The notes under the pieces are model-generated. The model was given only the letters and a program-made list of their open reading frames with translations, had not been told where the DNA came from and searched no databases. The position numbers and the translations under genes are program-made. Below are positions 19,265-29,508 of a DNA stretch of 64,000 nt, one piece after another. The stretch is from Aurantiochytrium sp. KH105 (lineage: Eukaryota > Sar > Bigyra > Thraustochytrida > Thraustochytriidae), in NCBI GenBank assembly GCA_003116975.1, contig BGKB01000106.1, positions 1 through 64,000 of the forward strand. The letters run 5' to 3'. Numbering within the stretch: the first letter of the stretch is position 1; each line of letters opens with the position of its first letter.

Positions 19265-21961
19265 ATGATAGACGAGTGGCAAGATAATGCTGCATCACGG
19301 CAGCAAGCGGGTGACGCTGCATTAGATGCAGCGGCCAACACAACCGCGGATGGTATGGCAAGGAAGGAGAATCATGGCGATCATTCCGTCGTGCCGTCAG
19401 AACCATCACATGACGCAACTAGCGCAGGCGAAGGCGGCGGTGCGATCAGCAGTAAAGCAACTTCTACAAGACCTGCCGACGTGCCGAAAAATGCTTTGAG
19501 CAACGCTTCGCAGCCCCGGGGTCCTCATGCGAGTACAAGGGGTAGTATCATGGACACGACCTCGAACGCAGCTCTTCGCTATCCTGGAGGGAACTCTAGA
19601 TCACGAAATCAGTCTGTGCTGCTTCAGCCAGCAGCTTTGAAACGCTTATCGATAATGCATAGTCTCGCTCTTGATGATGGAGGCGACGATATAATCGAAG
19701 AGGCCAGTGAATCGAAAGAAGTGGAAAAGGTACCCGATCTTCAGGACGATGCAAAAGAAACTTGCACAAGCCATCTTCCAGACAGCGGTTCAAGCAAAAA
19801 GGCGCCTTTTCGCCCGACTATTATGAAAAGTCCGACAGCATTCCGACTATCTCATATTCGCGAGGATATGGCGAGCGCGGCGTCGATGCGGCGAAGGAGG
19901 CGCCCACGATTGTGTCTCCTGAAACCGGACGGAGGGGTGCGCGTCGTTTGGGATGTGGCGACGCTGATCTTGGTGATCTACATTGCCCTCATCACCCCGG
20001 TTCGGATCGGTTTCGAGCTGGACACCATTCCAGGCACAGGCATGTTCATCTGGGAGCAGTTTATTGATGTGTTTTTCCTGTTGGACATTTTCCTCAACTT
20101 CCGGACAGGATTTGTGCGAAAGGACGGTGCTCTGGAAATGCAGCCGCGTAAAATCGCCTGGAACTACCTAAAGACCTACTTTCTGATCGACCTGGTTAGC
20201 TCCTTTCCGATTGATGCATTTGTACAATCCATGGAGAATCTTCAATCAGCCAAGGTGCTCAAAGCAGGCAAGATTCTCAAGGTAGGTCGAATTCTAAAGC
20301 TGGCTAAATTAGCTCGATTGCTAAAGCTGCCGCATCTTTTGGGGCGATTTGAGGAGGACATCACTCTGAGCGTGGTCCATGTCAAGCTGATGCGGATTCT
20401 CCTGACGACGTCGCTGATTGCGCATTTGGATGCGTGCGGGTGGGCCTTCGTGTCGCGCTTGGGCGACACGTACTACTCTGATTCATGGGTGCAAGCATAT
20501 GGCGCCCTGGACGACTCGGTGGCATCGCAGTATGTGTCAGCCATGTACTGGGCGATCACGACGATGACGACGGTTGGCTACGGAGACATTGCGCCGGAAA
20601 CGGACGCGGAGCGGCTTTATTGTCTGGTGACGATGATCTTTGGAGGTGGGTTCTACGCCTACGTGATTGCAACGCTCTCTTCCATTGTGACGAACCAGGA
20701 CGCGAACCAACGCATGGTGACTGAGCGAATGGAAAACATTCAAACGTACATGCGGATTCGCAAGTTTCCCAAGCAGCTGGCGCGGCGCGTGCGCAAGTAC
20801 TACAAGCACTATTACGAGATGAAGACGGCTCTGAACGAGTCAACGATTCTCGAGGACCTTTCTCCAGCGCTGCGGTCTGAGGTTGTCATTTTCTTAGTGG
20901 ATCAGACGGTGATGCAGAACCCACTGTTCCAGCAAATGTCGCCCAAGAGTTTTGCACGATTAATTCGCATCTTATTTCCGCTCAAGGTAGAGGAAGGAGA
21001 ATGGGTATGTCGCGAAGGCGAGTTTGGAGAGGAGATGTTTATGCTTGTGTCAGGAAAGCTCGAAGTGGTGGACGCCAAGGGCTCTGTTGTCGCTGTGCTT
21101 TCGAGCGGCGCGCATTTTGGAGAGCTGTGTGCTCTCGGTGTGACGAATACTCGCACCTGTGGCGTAAGGGCGCTCGAATGCTGCGAGATGTACGCGCTTT
21201 CCAAGACGGACTTCTTTGAGACGTTTGCGGATTCGGAGCCCAAGACGATCAAGAACATGATTCGTATTGCAGTCGCTGCCTACGAGGATTTTGATTTTCA
21301 GAAAAATAGTATGCGAAGCACCCGAGCGGCCAAGGGTGAGACCCCGTCGGCAATGTACCAGAAAGGCGCGGGGCCCGTGCCACAGGCCGAGCGAGGAGGT
21401 GACGTTGCCGGCACCTTAAAGTCTGGCCCCAGTTTGGTGTCTATCGGCAGCATCCCCTCGGCGGCCGCAGCGGCGATGGGGGCAGCAGCAGGAGGCCTGA
21501 ATTCTAGTTTTAGCTCGTCACCGCGAGAGGGATATGGAGGCAAACACCAGTATTCTGATCCCGTGCTGACACGTCTTGCCGTGCTCGAATCAAACACAGC
21601 CGAGCAACTCGGCACCCTCGTGGAGGCGGTTGGCCGTCTCGAGAGTCTCGCGCAGACTCCAGGCGCCAGAGATTCTGCGCGGCGGCGCTCTCAATTTGCC
21701 CCGCAGCAGCATCCTCAAGGTCAAGCTCGCGCGGAAAGTCTGGAGCAACGTTTCACGCGAATGGGCATGAGGACCTCAACAGACCCTCAGTTCGCTTCGC
21801 GCATCAAGGTGACGGCGTCCGATCTGGAGGAGGAGGACTCGCCCACCTTTGAGCGAATCGTGCAGCGGCACCGGCGGCGCTCGCAGGCGCAACGAGGGAG
21901 CATTTTGGTATCGGCGCGGCGGCGATCTTCGTTGGCGCGCATTCGACCTCTGGGCAAGTAA
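19265..21961 (+). CDS. Voltage-gated K+ channel with C-terminal cyclic-nucleotide-binding domain (EAG/HCN/plant-type superfamily)
   Basis: 898 aa from the ATG at 19265 (ctgccATGA). A disordered N-terminus (~1-215) precedes six transmembrane segments. S1 starts near 226; S4 (~318-345) is a ladder of Lys/Arg every third or fourth residue (KVLKAGKILKVGRILKLAK). The pore has TTVGYGD (~435-441), so K+ selectivity is expected. After S6 comes a C-linker, then a cNMP-binding domain (~556-660) with the phosphate-binding cassette pattern FGELCAL...NTRTCGV. The tail (~670-898) is low complexity, ending in a basic cluster (RRRSSLARIRPLGK). It is a plasma-membrane ion channel gated by voltage and probably modulated by cyclic nucleotides. 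Whether the cassette still binds nucleotide is uncertain. Confidence 0.95.
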   Translation: MIDEWQDNAASRQQAGDAALDAAANTTADGMARKENHGDHSVVPSEPSHDATSAGEGGGAISSKATSTRPADVPKNALSNASQPRGPHASTRGSIMDTTSNAALRYPGGNSRSRNQSVLLQPAALKRLSIMHSLALDDGGDDIIEEASESKEVEKVPDLQDDAKETCTSHLPDSGSSKKAPFRPTIMKSPTAFRLSHIREDMASAASMRRRRRPRLCLLKPDGGVRVVWDVATLILVIYIALITPVRIGFELDTIPGTGMFIWEQFIDVFFLLDIFLNFRTGFVRKDGALEMQPRKIAWNYLKTYFLIDLVSSFPIDAFVQSMENLQSAKVLKAGKILKVGRILKLAKLARLLKLPHLLGRFEEDITLSVVHVKLMRILLTTSLIAHLDACGWAFVSRLGDTYYSDSWVQAYGALDDSVASQYVSAMYWAITTMTTVGYGDIAPETDAERLYCLVTMIFGGGFYAYVIATLSSIVTNQDANQRMVTERMENIQTYMRIRKFPKQLARRVRKYYKHYYEMKTALNESTILEDLSPALRSEVVIFLVDQTVMQNPLFQQMSPKSFARLIRILFPLKVEEGEWVCREGEFGEEMFMLVSGKLEVVDAKGSVVAVLSSGAHFGELCALGVTNTRTCGVRALECCEMYALSKTDFFETFADSEPKTIKNMIRIAVAAYEDFDFQKNSMRSTRAAKGETPSAMYQKGAGPVPQAERGGDVAGTLKSGPSLVSIGSIPSAAAAAMGAAAGGLNSSFSSSPREGYGGKHQYSDPVLTRLAVLESNTAEQLGTLVEAVGRLESLAQTPGARDSARRRSQFAPQQHPQGQARAESLEQRFTRMGMRTSTDPQFASRIKVTASDLEEEDSPTFERIVQRHRRRSQAQRGSILVSARRRSSLARIRPLGK

Positions 21962-22097
21962 ACTGGGTCAGGCCCGGCAGAAGTCGAAAATTGCCTGCCT
22001 GCCTGCCTGCCTGGGCTGGGTGGGTTGGTGGGTAGCTGGCTGGCTGGCTGTTGATATTTTCATAACAACGAACGAATGACTATAGGCCCTACAATAA

Positions 22098-22117
22098 TGA
22101 TGATGATGATGATGATG
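22098..22117 (+). repeat. (TGA)n trinucleotide repeat
   Basis: Six to seven TGA units following 'acaataa', in the 3' region of the K+ channel gene. Confidence 0.9.
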
Positions 22118-23344
22118 GCTATGGGTGATAGCCTTCCTTGCTTGATCATCGTCCGTGCACGCCATCTTCATCAGGCGCCTTCTTCGTTGGCGACCGATCG
22201 ATTTTTGAAAAATCAGTCAATCAATCAATCAATCACCCATCCACATGCTAGACCTATGCCTACTACAACTACATCTACATCTACTACCGCATCCAGGCTC
22301 CGGTGCTCGTCTCGGACCCGGGGCATCTTGCTCTGTCGGCATCGGCCCTCGGTCGCGCCTCTCGCAGAGCGCGTCGGCCTCCTGGACGTTGGCGCCGCCC
22401 GACTCGTAAAGCAACAGTATCCCGCGGGAGCCCGGCAAGTGAGTTGGCTGCGTCTCGCGCGCTCGTTTCTTCCCTCGCACGCACCAGCCAGCTCGCAGCG
22501 AGAGGACGGAGGTGCCGGCGACGAGACCAGCCTGCCTGCCGCAGCTCGCCGCCTGCCGCTGGGACGCGCCGCTGCGCTCGGGATCCGCGCTCGCGATTTG
22601 CGCGATTTGCGCTCGCCCGATGATCCCGATCAGATCAGGCTCGCTGACCAGGCCGGTTTCCCCGGCAGGGCATCGGGGATTTCCCGGCACTGCGGACCGG
22701 GCGCGAGTCCCAGCCCCGGCGGAACCTCGCTGCGCGAAGACTCGCGCGACACCCCCCTGCCGAGGGGCGGGATGACGCGGCAGCGGCGGACGCAGCGGGG
22801 CACGGGGGAGGACCGGGCCGCGGCGAAACGGCAGGGGTCGCCGGTGCACATGTATACGTATGTCGCTCGCCAGGGTCGCTGGTGGTAAAAAAGCGCCCTC
22901 GAAGCTCGAAACCCGGCCGGTCGAACTCGAAGAAACGGAGAAGCCGGGTCTGTTGCCCCAGTCCCCGCCTACTCAGTCACATCCCGGCCAACTCACATTC
23001 TGTCAAAGAAGCAGCGACGCGCGATCGATGGTCGGGTCGGAAAACTTCACAGGTGCCCGCAGTGCAGAAACAGCGGTAGCGGGCGAAGTGGCGAAAAGGC
23101 GCGAAAAAGGCCCTGAAAACGGTGCGGAAAGGGGGAAAAGGAAAAAGGGAATAGAGAAGGGTTGGCATGAAAGTCGGAAAAAGGGAGTGCGAGCGGTGGC
23201 TTGGTGATTCGCCACTTGCGAGCGACGATTAGGTTGACTTGTCGGGGCAGGTTGCTTGCTTGATCGACTGTGCCTGCTTTGGGACGACAAATGGATGTGG
23301 ATGATGGCAGAAAAAAAAATTTGAGGAGGAGGAACTTGGAGAAA

Positions 23345-23345
<1 letters not shown>

Positions 23346-23387
<42 letters not shown>

Positions 23388-23388
23388 G
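23346..23388 (+). repeat. (GAAA)n homopurine microsatellite
   Basis: About ten GAAA units, all purine on the plus strand; the same unit forms the larger array at 57901-57988. Confidence 0.9.
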
Positions 23389-24974
23389 GAAAAGAAAAAG
23401 AAAACAAATTCAAAACCCGGCGCTCAGGCGCCGCCTCGCGAGGAATACCCAACCCAACCAAGAGGAGTCTTTGCGCCCGCCCGCTCGGCCTCTTGCCCGC
23501 CCGCCCTCCCTCTTGCCCGCCCGCCCGCCCGCTCCCCTGCGCGCGTCCGTGCGTGGCCTGGCGAGCTCGCTCTCTCTCTCTCTCGCGCCCGGAAGCGATC
23601 GCGAGTGGCGCCGTCTTTATCATCCCGTCTCGATAGTTAGGTCGGCCGGGTCTGTCTGACTGCTCTGCACTGCGGCCAGCGTTGGCCCGTGCCGCCGCCG
23701 CCACCGCCCAGGCTCAGGCTGCCCGCCTGCCCGCGCCGCCGCCTCGCGCCGCCCCGCGCCGGCCGGCCTCGCGCCGCCCGCCAAGGCGCGGAGGCAGGCT
23801 GCTCCGCGCGAGCGAGCTCGCCCGTCCCAGCCAGGCCTTGGCCGAGCAGAGCAGAGCAGGCTTCTTCATCAGCGCGCCGCCCTCCGCCTCGAGGCGAGAG
23901 GCGCGCGGACCCCGGCCTCGCGTGCGCGCGAGAAGCCGTCGCCACCCGCCCACGGCAGCAAGTGAGCGAAGAAGCAGAAGCCGCGAGCAAGCGAGCGAGG
24001 GTAGAAATCAAATCCAAGCGAGCCCTCGCGAGCCGTCCGTCCCGAGTGCGGCAGCTTCGTTCTCCGCGTCTCGCGCGCGCATCACTCATTCATTCGTCCA
24101 TTCCGCATCTCGCATCTCGCGCACGTCAGCACCGGCACGCGGCTCGCACCGCCTTGGCTGTGCACGCCGAGCAAGAGCGGCACATACGTACATAAGCACG
24201 CGAAGCACGCGAAGCAGAGAGGGAGGGAGACCCGGAGAGAAAGGGGAAGAGCAGAGAGCTCGTGCTTCTCCTTCTTCTCCTTCTCCGTCGAGACAGCCGG
24301 CGCGAAGGAGCTCGACTGCGCTGCGGTTGCATCTGCGCGCTCGGTCGGCACGCGGCAGGCAAGCTAGCCTAGCGAGGTTGTTGTTCTCCAGGGCTTTCCG
24401 TCCTTCCTTCCTTCCTTCCACTCTCGTTTCTTGGGAGGCAGGTGCGTGAGCTAGGGCGTGTGCGCGCGGGCTTGAGGACGCCCCCCGCCAAGCCAGTCAC
24501 CGGGCCAGCCGCCGGCACCAGCACGCGCGAAGCGAGGGGAGGGAGACCTCGCTCGCCCAGCCTGCTCGCCCAGCCGCGCGCTCGCCCGCTCGATCCGCTC
24601 CGGGACGCGCCTCGAAGGAGACACGCAGACGCAGGCGGAGCCAGCCCCTTTTCTGCCTTCTCCCGTGCTGCCGGCGGCGGAGACGGAAAGGAAAGGAAAG
24701 GAAAGGAGAGAAAGAAAGGAAAGAAAAGCAAGAGCAAGTGCAGGAGCAGGGAGCAAGAAGGCCTTGTGACGCGGCGGGCGCAAGCAAGCAAGCAAGCAAA
24801 CAAACAAACAAACAAGCGCCCTTCTGTCTTTCCACTACACTGCTCCCTGCTCCAGAAACTGGTCACGCCGGCCGCGTCGCCGTCGCGAGGGGAGAGCAAG
24901 CAAACCTCGAGTCCACGAGACGTAGAGGAGGGGGGGGGGAGGAGAGGGCTACTCACCGCTCACAACGGACGACG

Positions 24975-27900
24975 ATGTCGTCACCCAAGGGGCCCTCACC
25001 GGGCCAGCTCATCGTAGGGCACGTCAAGGTAGTGCGACCTGAGTCGATGCTCAAGTGCGAGTCGGTTAAGCCGCTCCGCAACGCGAACGATAAGCAAAGT
25101 AAACGCAAAGGGGGCAATGCCAGCAGCAGTAACATCAACAACAACAGCAGCAGCAGCAGCAGCAACCTAGGCGGCGGCAACGGCGGTATTCTCTCGAGCG
25201 GGCCTGGCATTCTGCGAAGAGGGAGCTCGCTTCCGGCCAATGTTCTATTGTTAACAGCGCAACAGCAGCAACAACAACAAAATGGCGGCGGCCCCCCACC
25301 AGGCAGCCTCATCAAGCTCGACCACCTGGAACGGCTTCGCGACATGTCGACATTTAACGTCAAGCTCCGGCAACGTCGCAAACTTTTGCCCAGCAAACTG
25401 ACGGCAGTGGAACTCGTCATCAAATCAGACCTCATCCTATGGCACGACATGTCGACCCCGATCAAAGACCGCGCAAGGACGATTCACGGACGACGCATTC
25501 CTGATCATGTTTTTTGGATGTCCGAGTGGAAGCTCGAGGCGGGATTCCGTGACAAGGACATTATTCTGCGCCCGCGACCCCGCGCACGCGCTCGGCACTC
25601 GTCGCGCTCCCGCCGCGCACGCTCTGTGGCGGGTCGCGCCACGTCTCTTCCTGCGCCACAGCAACAAAAGCAAACCCAAGTCGACGGAATCGGCAGCAAC
25701 AGCAACAATGGCCTGCAACAGAACCAGCACGAGACACTTGACGATATGGTGACCATTACTCGCGAACGTCAGGGCTCGGAAAGCTCTGTGCATTCAACAT
25801 CTTCAATCATTCTTCCGCCCAAAACGGAATCCGCCTCCTCGCTCTTGGGCTCCAACGTCTCGGCGTTGCACATGTCCACGAGCAATTCCATCACGGAGAA
25901 TCGGCCAAAACATTCGGACCTAACTGCTGCGCGTTCCGGCGTCTTTTACGAGCTGCAGTGCGCATCGTTGAAAGAACGGAACCTTTTGCTCGAGGCCGTG
26001 CAAGCGCTGCACCAACCGATCTCACTCGCAGACCTTAAACCCGTGGCTCAAATTGGAACGGGCCACTTTGGACGCGTTCTCATGGTCAAACACCGTGATA
26101 CAGGAACACCAATGGCGCTCAAGGCTGTCCCGCTCGACCGTACGCGCATCGACATGCTCATGGTGGAAAAACTTGTGCTTGAGCGCGCCTCCACGGCCAA
26201 GTGCAAATTTGTCACGCGTCTTTTGTTTTCCTTTCACGAGAACGGCGCCATGTATTTCGCCTGCGAGCTGTGTCCCTCGGGCGACTTGTGGGCGCTCTTG
26301 CGGCAGAAAAAGCTCCTGCCCGAGGACACGGTACGCTTTGTTGCTGCGGAGCTTGTGTCAGCCTTGCATTGTTTGCACGCGGAGGGCATCGTGCATCGTG
26401 ACATCAAACCGGAGAATATTCTGCTCACCGCCACAGGCCACGTCAAGCTTGCCGACTTTGGACTTGCCAAATTTCTCTCGCTGTCCACCATCCACCTGCG
26501 CCGCGCGCGCAAAAAGAATGTTCTCGAGGATGCCTCCACGCCTGTTGCCAGCTCGTCTCGCGGCCCCTTTTCCTTTTGGCGAAGCACCACCTCGCCCCGT
26601 TTGCAAGTGTCCTCGTCGAAAAATGCAAAGAAAAGCTCACAGAATTTTGCGCAAATGGTCGCAGCTGCCGGGGCTTCTCCACGCCATATGCCTCTTAAGC
26701 GGCCCTCGGAGCTCTCGCTGGGGAGCATCTCATCGGACACGGACGTTGCTGCCTTTCCTGAGGCAAACGGCTCGGACCTTTCTCCGGAGAGCATGACCCC
26801 CTCTTCAGTTGCGAGCGATACGCCGCGGTCTACATCGAGTTCGTCCGTCGGTTCGCCAGGCAGCAACAAGAGCAGCAAGAGACGAAGCCGGCGCTGCGGG
26901 TGCGGCGCACTGGCCGCAGAAAATCCTAGCGAGGTTCTTTGTTTCTGTGAGCGTCGACCTGATTATGATCGCTCGTACACCATTTGCGGCACGAGCTTTT
27001 ACATGGCGCCAGAAATGCTTCGCGGTGATGGCCACGGTCTCATGGTCGATTTTTGGCAGCTCGGGTGCGTTGTGCAGGAGCTCCTGGTCGGCACTCCCGC
27101 TTTCCAAGACCGCGACGTTTCGTCCATGGAGGAGCGAATCTTGCGCGCGCAGCCGCGTGCTATTCCCGAGGTGGTGCATGGTCAGATCGTCTCGATGTCG
27201 CCGCACGCGCGCGACCTTTTGAATCGACTGCTGGTCAGCGATCCTCGCGCGCGTTTGGGTTATGGGGCCACGCGCGAGGTCGCCCTGCACCCCTTTTTCG
27301 AAGGAGTCAATTGGGTTCAGGTGCAACAGGGAGATCTTCACCCCACCTCTTTGCTCAAGCGCTACACGCTCGAGTCGCGTGCGTCGACGCTTGGGTCCTC
27401 GACGCGCACCTCTCCAGGTCGTCCGCAGGGAGACACCTCGAAGTCACCGGCTTCCAGCATGGGCAGCGATCTCGATGCCGACGCCTTTGTGCAGTCGGGA
27501 CACAGCAGCGTAAGTCTTGGCGATGCTGAAAGCGCGCTCTCGCGAGAGGAGAACAGCAACCCGAGCCAGAGTGATCGCGAGCTTTTGGAATCGGCCGTCG
27601 ACTTGGTTGACGAGGACGAAGCATTCTTGCTTCTCGAAGAAATGGTGGAGACCAAGGAGTCTCCGGACCAAGAGACCCGTTCGAAGCCACGAACTGGTTC
27701 GAGTCAGGACGATGATGTCAGTGTGCTTCTCGAAAGTTTCCCTGGCAGTGCGCTCACGGACTCGTTTGCGCCCCTGCACGCAGACCGTCCGGGGTCTTCA
27801 TCCAACCTTGGCGTGGGTAATGGTGTCAATCAGAATATCAACCTGGATAATGCCGCTGCACGAAGGTCTCGGAATCGGCTCGGCGGCGTTGGGCAGAATC

Positions 27901-28040
27901 TCGCTCGGCGCCACCGTCGTCTTCGCAGTCGCATGGACGAGCCCTTTCCGGGTCTTTGCTTCAAGAACCCAGAGCTGCAGGTTTACCGTCAGGCAGCGCT
28001 CTGCGCAGGATTCTCTTTTCCTCCCGAGCCTCGAAAGTGA
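24975..28040 (+). CDS. AGC-type protein kinase with N-terminal PH-like domain and large activation-loop insert
   Basis: 1021 aa from the ATG at 24975; upstream the frame is open only from GTG. The N-terminus is low complexity (Asn/Ser and Gln runs). A PH-like domain (~110-350) appears split by a basic low-complexity insert, its last helix being FYELQCASLKERNLLLEAV. The kinase domain spans ~350-790: IGTGHFGRV (G-loop, ~360), ALKAV lysine (~383), HRDIKPENIL (~474), DFGLA (~494) and GTSFYMAPEM (~672). DFG and APE are ~175 residues apart instead of ~25, resembling the split arrangement of Greatwall/MASTL kinases. The insert holds a CGCG...LCFC motif (CxC-x13-CxC). An AGC-type 'PFFEGVNW' C-tail start follows, then an acidic/Ser-rich tail. 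All catalytic residues are present. PDK1 relatives are an alternative placement. Confidence 0.88.
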   Translation: MSSPKGPSPGQLIVGHVKVVRPESMLKCESVKPLRNANDKQSKRKGGNASSSNINNNSSSSSSNLGGGNGGILSSGPGILRRGSSLPANVLLLTAQQQQQQQNGGGPPPGSLIKLDHLERLRDMSTFNVKLRQRRKLLPSKLTAVELVIKSDLILWHDMSTPIKDRARTIHGRRIPDHVFWMSEWKLEAGFRDKDIILRPRPRARARHSSRSRRARSVAGRATSLPAPQQQKQTQVDGIGSNSNNGLQQNQHETLDDMVTITRERQGSESSVHSTSSIILPPKTESASSLLGSNVSALHMSTSNSITENRPKHSDLTAARSGVFYELQCASLKERNLLLEAVQALHQPISLADLKPVAQIGTGHFGRVLMVKHRDTGTPMALKAVPLDRTRIDMLMVEKLVLERASTAKCKFVTRLLFSFHENGAMYFACELCPSGDLWALLRQKKLLPEDTVRFVAAELVSALHCLHAEGIVHRDIKPENILLTATGHVKLADFGLAKFLSLSTIHLRRARKKNVLEDASTPVASSSRGPFSFWRSTTSPRLQVSSSKNAKKSSQNFAQMVAAAGASPRHMPLKRPSELSLGSISSDTDVAAFPEANGSDLSPESMTPSSVASDTPRSTSSSSVGSPGSNKSSKRRSRRCGCGALAAENPSEVLCFCERRPDYDRSYTICGTSFYMAPEMLRGDGHGLMVDFWQLGCVVQELLVGTPAFQDRDVSSMEERILRAQPRAIPEVVHGQIVSMSPHARDLLNRLLVSDPRARLGYGATREVALHPFFEGVNWVQVQQGDLHPTSLLKRYTLESRASTLGSSTRTSPGRPQGDTSKSPASSMGSDLDADAFVQSGHSSVSLGDAESALSREENSNPSQSDRELLESAVDLVDEDEAFLLLEEMVETKESPDQETRSKPRTGSSQDDDVSVLLESFPGSALTDSFAPLHADRPGSSSNLGVGNGVNQNINLDNAAARRSRNRLGGVGQNLARRHRRLRSRMDEPFPGLCFKNPELQVYRQAALCAGFSFPPEPRK

Positions 28041-29283
28041 GTGAGTGCGCGTGTGTGTATATTACTTTTACTCTACAATCCTCTGTGGATTGGTTCATGT
28101 TAAACATAAAGAATGATGTGTATTACGTTTCGACACGACTCGAATCCAAATTTCTTTTACAAAAAGTCTTCTTTTGGAAAGGAAGAATGTGATGTGATGT
28201 CCAATTCATTAACCCTATTCGTCAGTCAGCCGATGCTTTTCCTCTTTTGTCCTTGCTTGCGTCCTTTTCCCTTTGAAAGCAAAACGCAATACTACTCCGG
28301 ATCCAGTTGAGCATTGGACGCAGGATCGATCTCGGTTGAGTAGAGCATGTACGGCTTGACGAAGCAGCCGACCAATCTTGTTTGTCTAGACCTGTGCATG
28401 CTCGATTTTAATTTCTGGATACTCAAGCAAAAGAAGAACTTGAAACCGCCCTTCACGGTAATACGAAAAAGAAAAAAAAAGTATCGAGACTGAAATCGAA
28501 GGGAGATCTTGCGGGGAGATTGTTTCCTTGTGAACTTTCGTCGCGAGAATTTGACTGGAAAAGGTTTAAATGTTCTTTGGCGAGTCGAACAGTGTTGCCC
28601 TAAATTTTTAACGATATCTTAATAAGAATTTTTACTTGCACGCAAACTTGAAAGGATAGGTGTCAACTCAGAAAAAAGCCATTGATCAAGAATTCTCCCC
28701 AAAACAACAAACATCGTTTTTCATTCTTTAAAGAAGAAGCGATCTATCGGTCAGCTGAAATAGACAGGCTTTTCAGAGGGCGTATGCAGTAAAGAGGGGA
28801 GTAGTGCGAGGAAACAGGAGCGTACTGACCGCCATCGGAGAGGGTTCAGAATGGTTTCGATGCTGTCAGACAACAACTGCCCGCACTAATCGCGACATTT
28901 CGGCATGATCTCCTTCATCTCGGCCCGAGCTTGAGTTGCGAGATCATGCGTCATCAGTCTGTACTGCAGAGGCCGTGGATAGAGATTTACTAAAAACGCA
29001 TACTTTCGAAAGAAATGCGGACGTCTCGAATCGTTCCGGGGAGGTGACATTGATTGACGCAAAAAAAAAAACATGTGCTCACGCCGGTCTTGGGTCATCG
29101 CTGAAGCGAGAACTTACTGAAGATAACACACGCGCACAAAGGCGACAGAAAAAATAAAGCCGGCGAGACCTAGGCGAGACGTCTCTCATTCTGGAGTGCC
29201 CTTCGCCCTTTTGCTCTCACAGCAGTAAAAGCAGCACCGAAAAGCTCACTCCTCACGGACGCTCCTTGTGGAAAACCGACGAG
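28041..29283. other. Convergent intergenic region, kinase / RGS gene
   Basis: No gene seen. It is AT-richer than the rest of the window, with A and T runs (e.g. 28468-28482 and 29061-29072). It holds the 3' ends of two convergent genes. Confidence 0.55.
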
Positions 29284-29508
29284 TTATGCGAACCAGTCGT
29301 TCGCACCAACGGGAATGAGGAGAAAGGCGACCGTGACGATGGTCGCGTACAAGAGCGACAAGAAGTTCTGCCTCCTTGCCAGGTTTTGAAGTCGTCGTTT
29401 TGCAAAGTTGTTGCCGAGGCGGTCAACATCTTGCGTGCGCAAAAACACATCGAACCACGTGTAGCCCTGGTCTTCGCGCATTCTGAACCCTCTCGCGCCG
29501 AGCCCGGA
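29284..29508 (-). other. In-frame C-terminal extension of the RGS protein beyond a TGA
   Basis: Directly after the TGA at 29509-29511 the same frame stays open for 74 codons to a TAA. It encodes 'SGLGARGFRMREDQGYTWF', then a basic linker and a third hydrophobic segment (NFLSLLYATIVTVAFLLIPVG). The sequence looks coding and fits the multi-spanning C-terminus of RGS-TM (Rax1-like) proteins. A 57-nt in-frame intron, GT at 29539 to AG at 29483, would remove the TGA together with 18 sense codons, 9 of them before the TGA. Confidence 0.5.

Larger units (their letters stand above)
21962..24974. other. Long repeat-rich leader/promoter region upstream of the PH-AGC kinase
   Basis: 3 kb without a supported gene. 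It contains many microsatellites: (GCCT)5 at 21993-22012, (TGA)6-7 at 22098-22117, (AATC)4 at 22217-22234, (GAAA)10 at 23346-23388, a GCAGA stretch at 23845-23859, (GGAAA)4 at 24683-24703 and a CAAG/CAAA run at 24782-24815. Open frames across 22229-22849 and 23637-24450 are GC/CpG-driven, on both strands at once. The last ~1.3 kb is probably 5'UTR, perhaps with an intron. Confidence 0.5.
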
